DNA from: Candidatus Sodaliphilus limicaballi
Lineage (GTDB): Bacteria > Bacteroidota > Bacteroidia > Bacteroidales > Muribaculaceae
NCBI GenBank assembly: GCA_018065815.1
Contig: JAGHSP010000424.1
Span: 1-22,444 of the forward strand
DNA: 22,444 nucleotides
Direction: 5' to 3'
The notes beneath the pieces are model-generated. The model made no database searches and was not told the origin of the DNA. It worked only from the letters and a program-made list of their open reading frames with translations. Both the position numbers and the translations under genes were made by a program. Positions 22,359 to 22,444 of this stretch are shown piece by piece (the first letter of the stretch is position 1; the number at the start of each line of letters is the position of its first letter).

Positions 22359-22366
22359 CAAAGTTA
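22359..22366 (-). promoter_or_regulatory. -7 box of fba
   Basis: Minus strand TAACTTTG, matching TAnnTTTG, 51 bp before the ATG at 22307. No well-spaced -33 TTTG was found. Confidence 0.5.
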
Positions 22367-22444
22367 AACATAAATTTGCAATGCGCTATCCATTTTATTA
22401 TAAAAAATCAAAAATGGGCTTTTTTTTGTTTGAGAGTAACACTT

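Noticed and set aside
22380..22444. Terminator or gene at the right edge
   Set aside because: There are A- and T-runs around a GGGC, but no paired GC stem within the window, and too little sequence to judge.

Overview
The window looks like chromosomal DNA from a gut-type Bacteroidales, most likely Muribaculaceae or a Prevotella relative (inference). The signs are BspA-type leucine-rich-repeat surface proteins, Bacteroidales-style lipoproteins, weak or absent Shine-Dalgarno sequences, several promoter -7 boxes of the TAnnTTTG type, and a Bacteroides-like SpeA. No rRNA, tRNA, CRISPR array, IS transposase or phage gene was seen.

Layout. (1) 1-8416, all minus strand: a secreted alpha/beta hydrolase that runs off the left edge, 12 bp behind a 1292-aa GLUG/LRR surface protein; then a second, lipoprotein alpha/beta hydrolase with a complete Ser-Asp-His triad; then a lipoprotein choloylglycine-hydrolase-like Ntn amidase. 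This is a block of exported hydrolases and adhesin-like proteins. (2) 8417-9016: a 600-bp stretch with no credible gene but with an array of 9-bp units and a GC-rich repeat region. (3) 9017-13376, minus strand: a compact envelope cluster, L,D-transpeptidase - LRR protein with C-terminal dockerin - tandem SH3 protein - L,D-transpeptidase, with gaps of 3-50 bp. (4) 13461-16706, minus strand: truA and speA, separated by a 142-aa GxxExxY (PD-(D/E)XK fold) gene enclosed by a 35-37 bp imperfect inverted repeat, which looks like a small inserted cassette. (5) 16979-19291, plus strand, divergent from speA: two tandem paralogous membrane-bound AraC-type regulators (about 7 TM helices plus a C-terminal HTH). 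(6) 19329-20894, minus strand: an ATPase fused to a C-terminal PD-(D/E)XK nuclease-like domain. Upstream lies a GC-rich array of CTCGGGGAA-like nonamers. (7) 21312-22307, minus strand: class II fructose-bisphosphate aldolase with a clear intrinsic terminator.

Most unusual signals: (a) the inverted-repeat GxxExxY cassette; (b) at least five intergenic tracts, unrelated in sequence, that share a 9-bp period; (c) one of these nonamers (CTCGGGGAA family) lying directly upstream of both PD-(D/E)XK genes; (d) the paired L,D-transpeptidases enclosing an LRR-dockerin protein and a double-SH3 protein; (e) the twin membrane AraC regulators, which share a 48-bp identical DNA segment in the HTH region. 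Family assignments come from motif reading only; no database search was possible.
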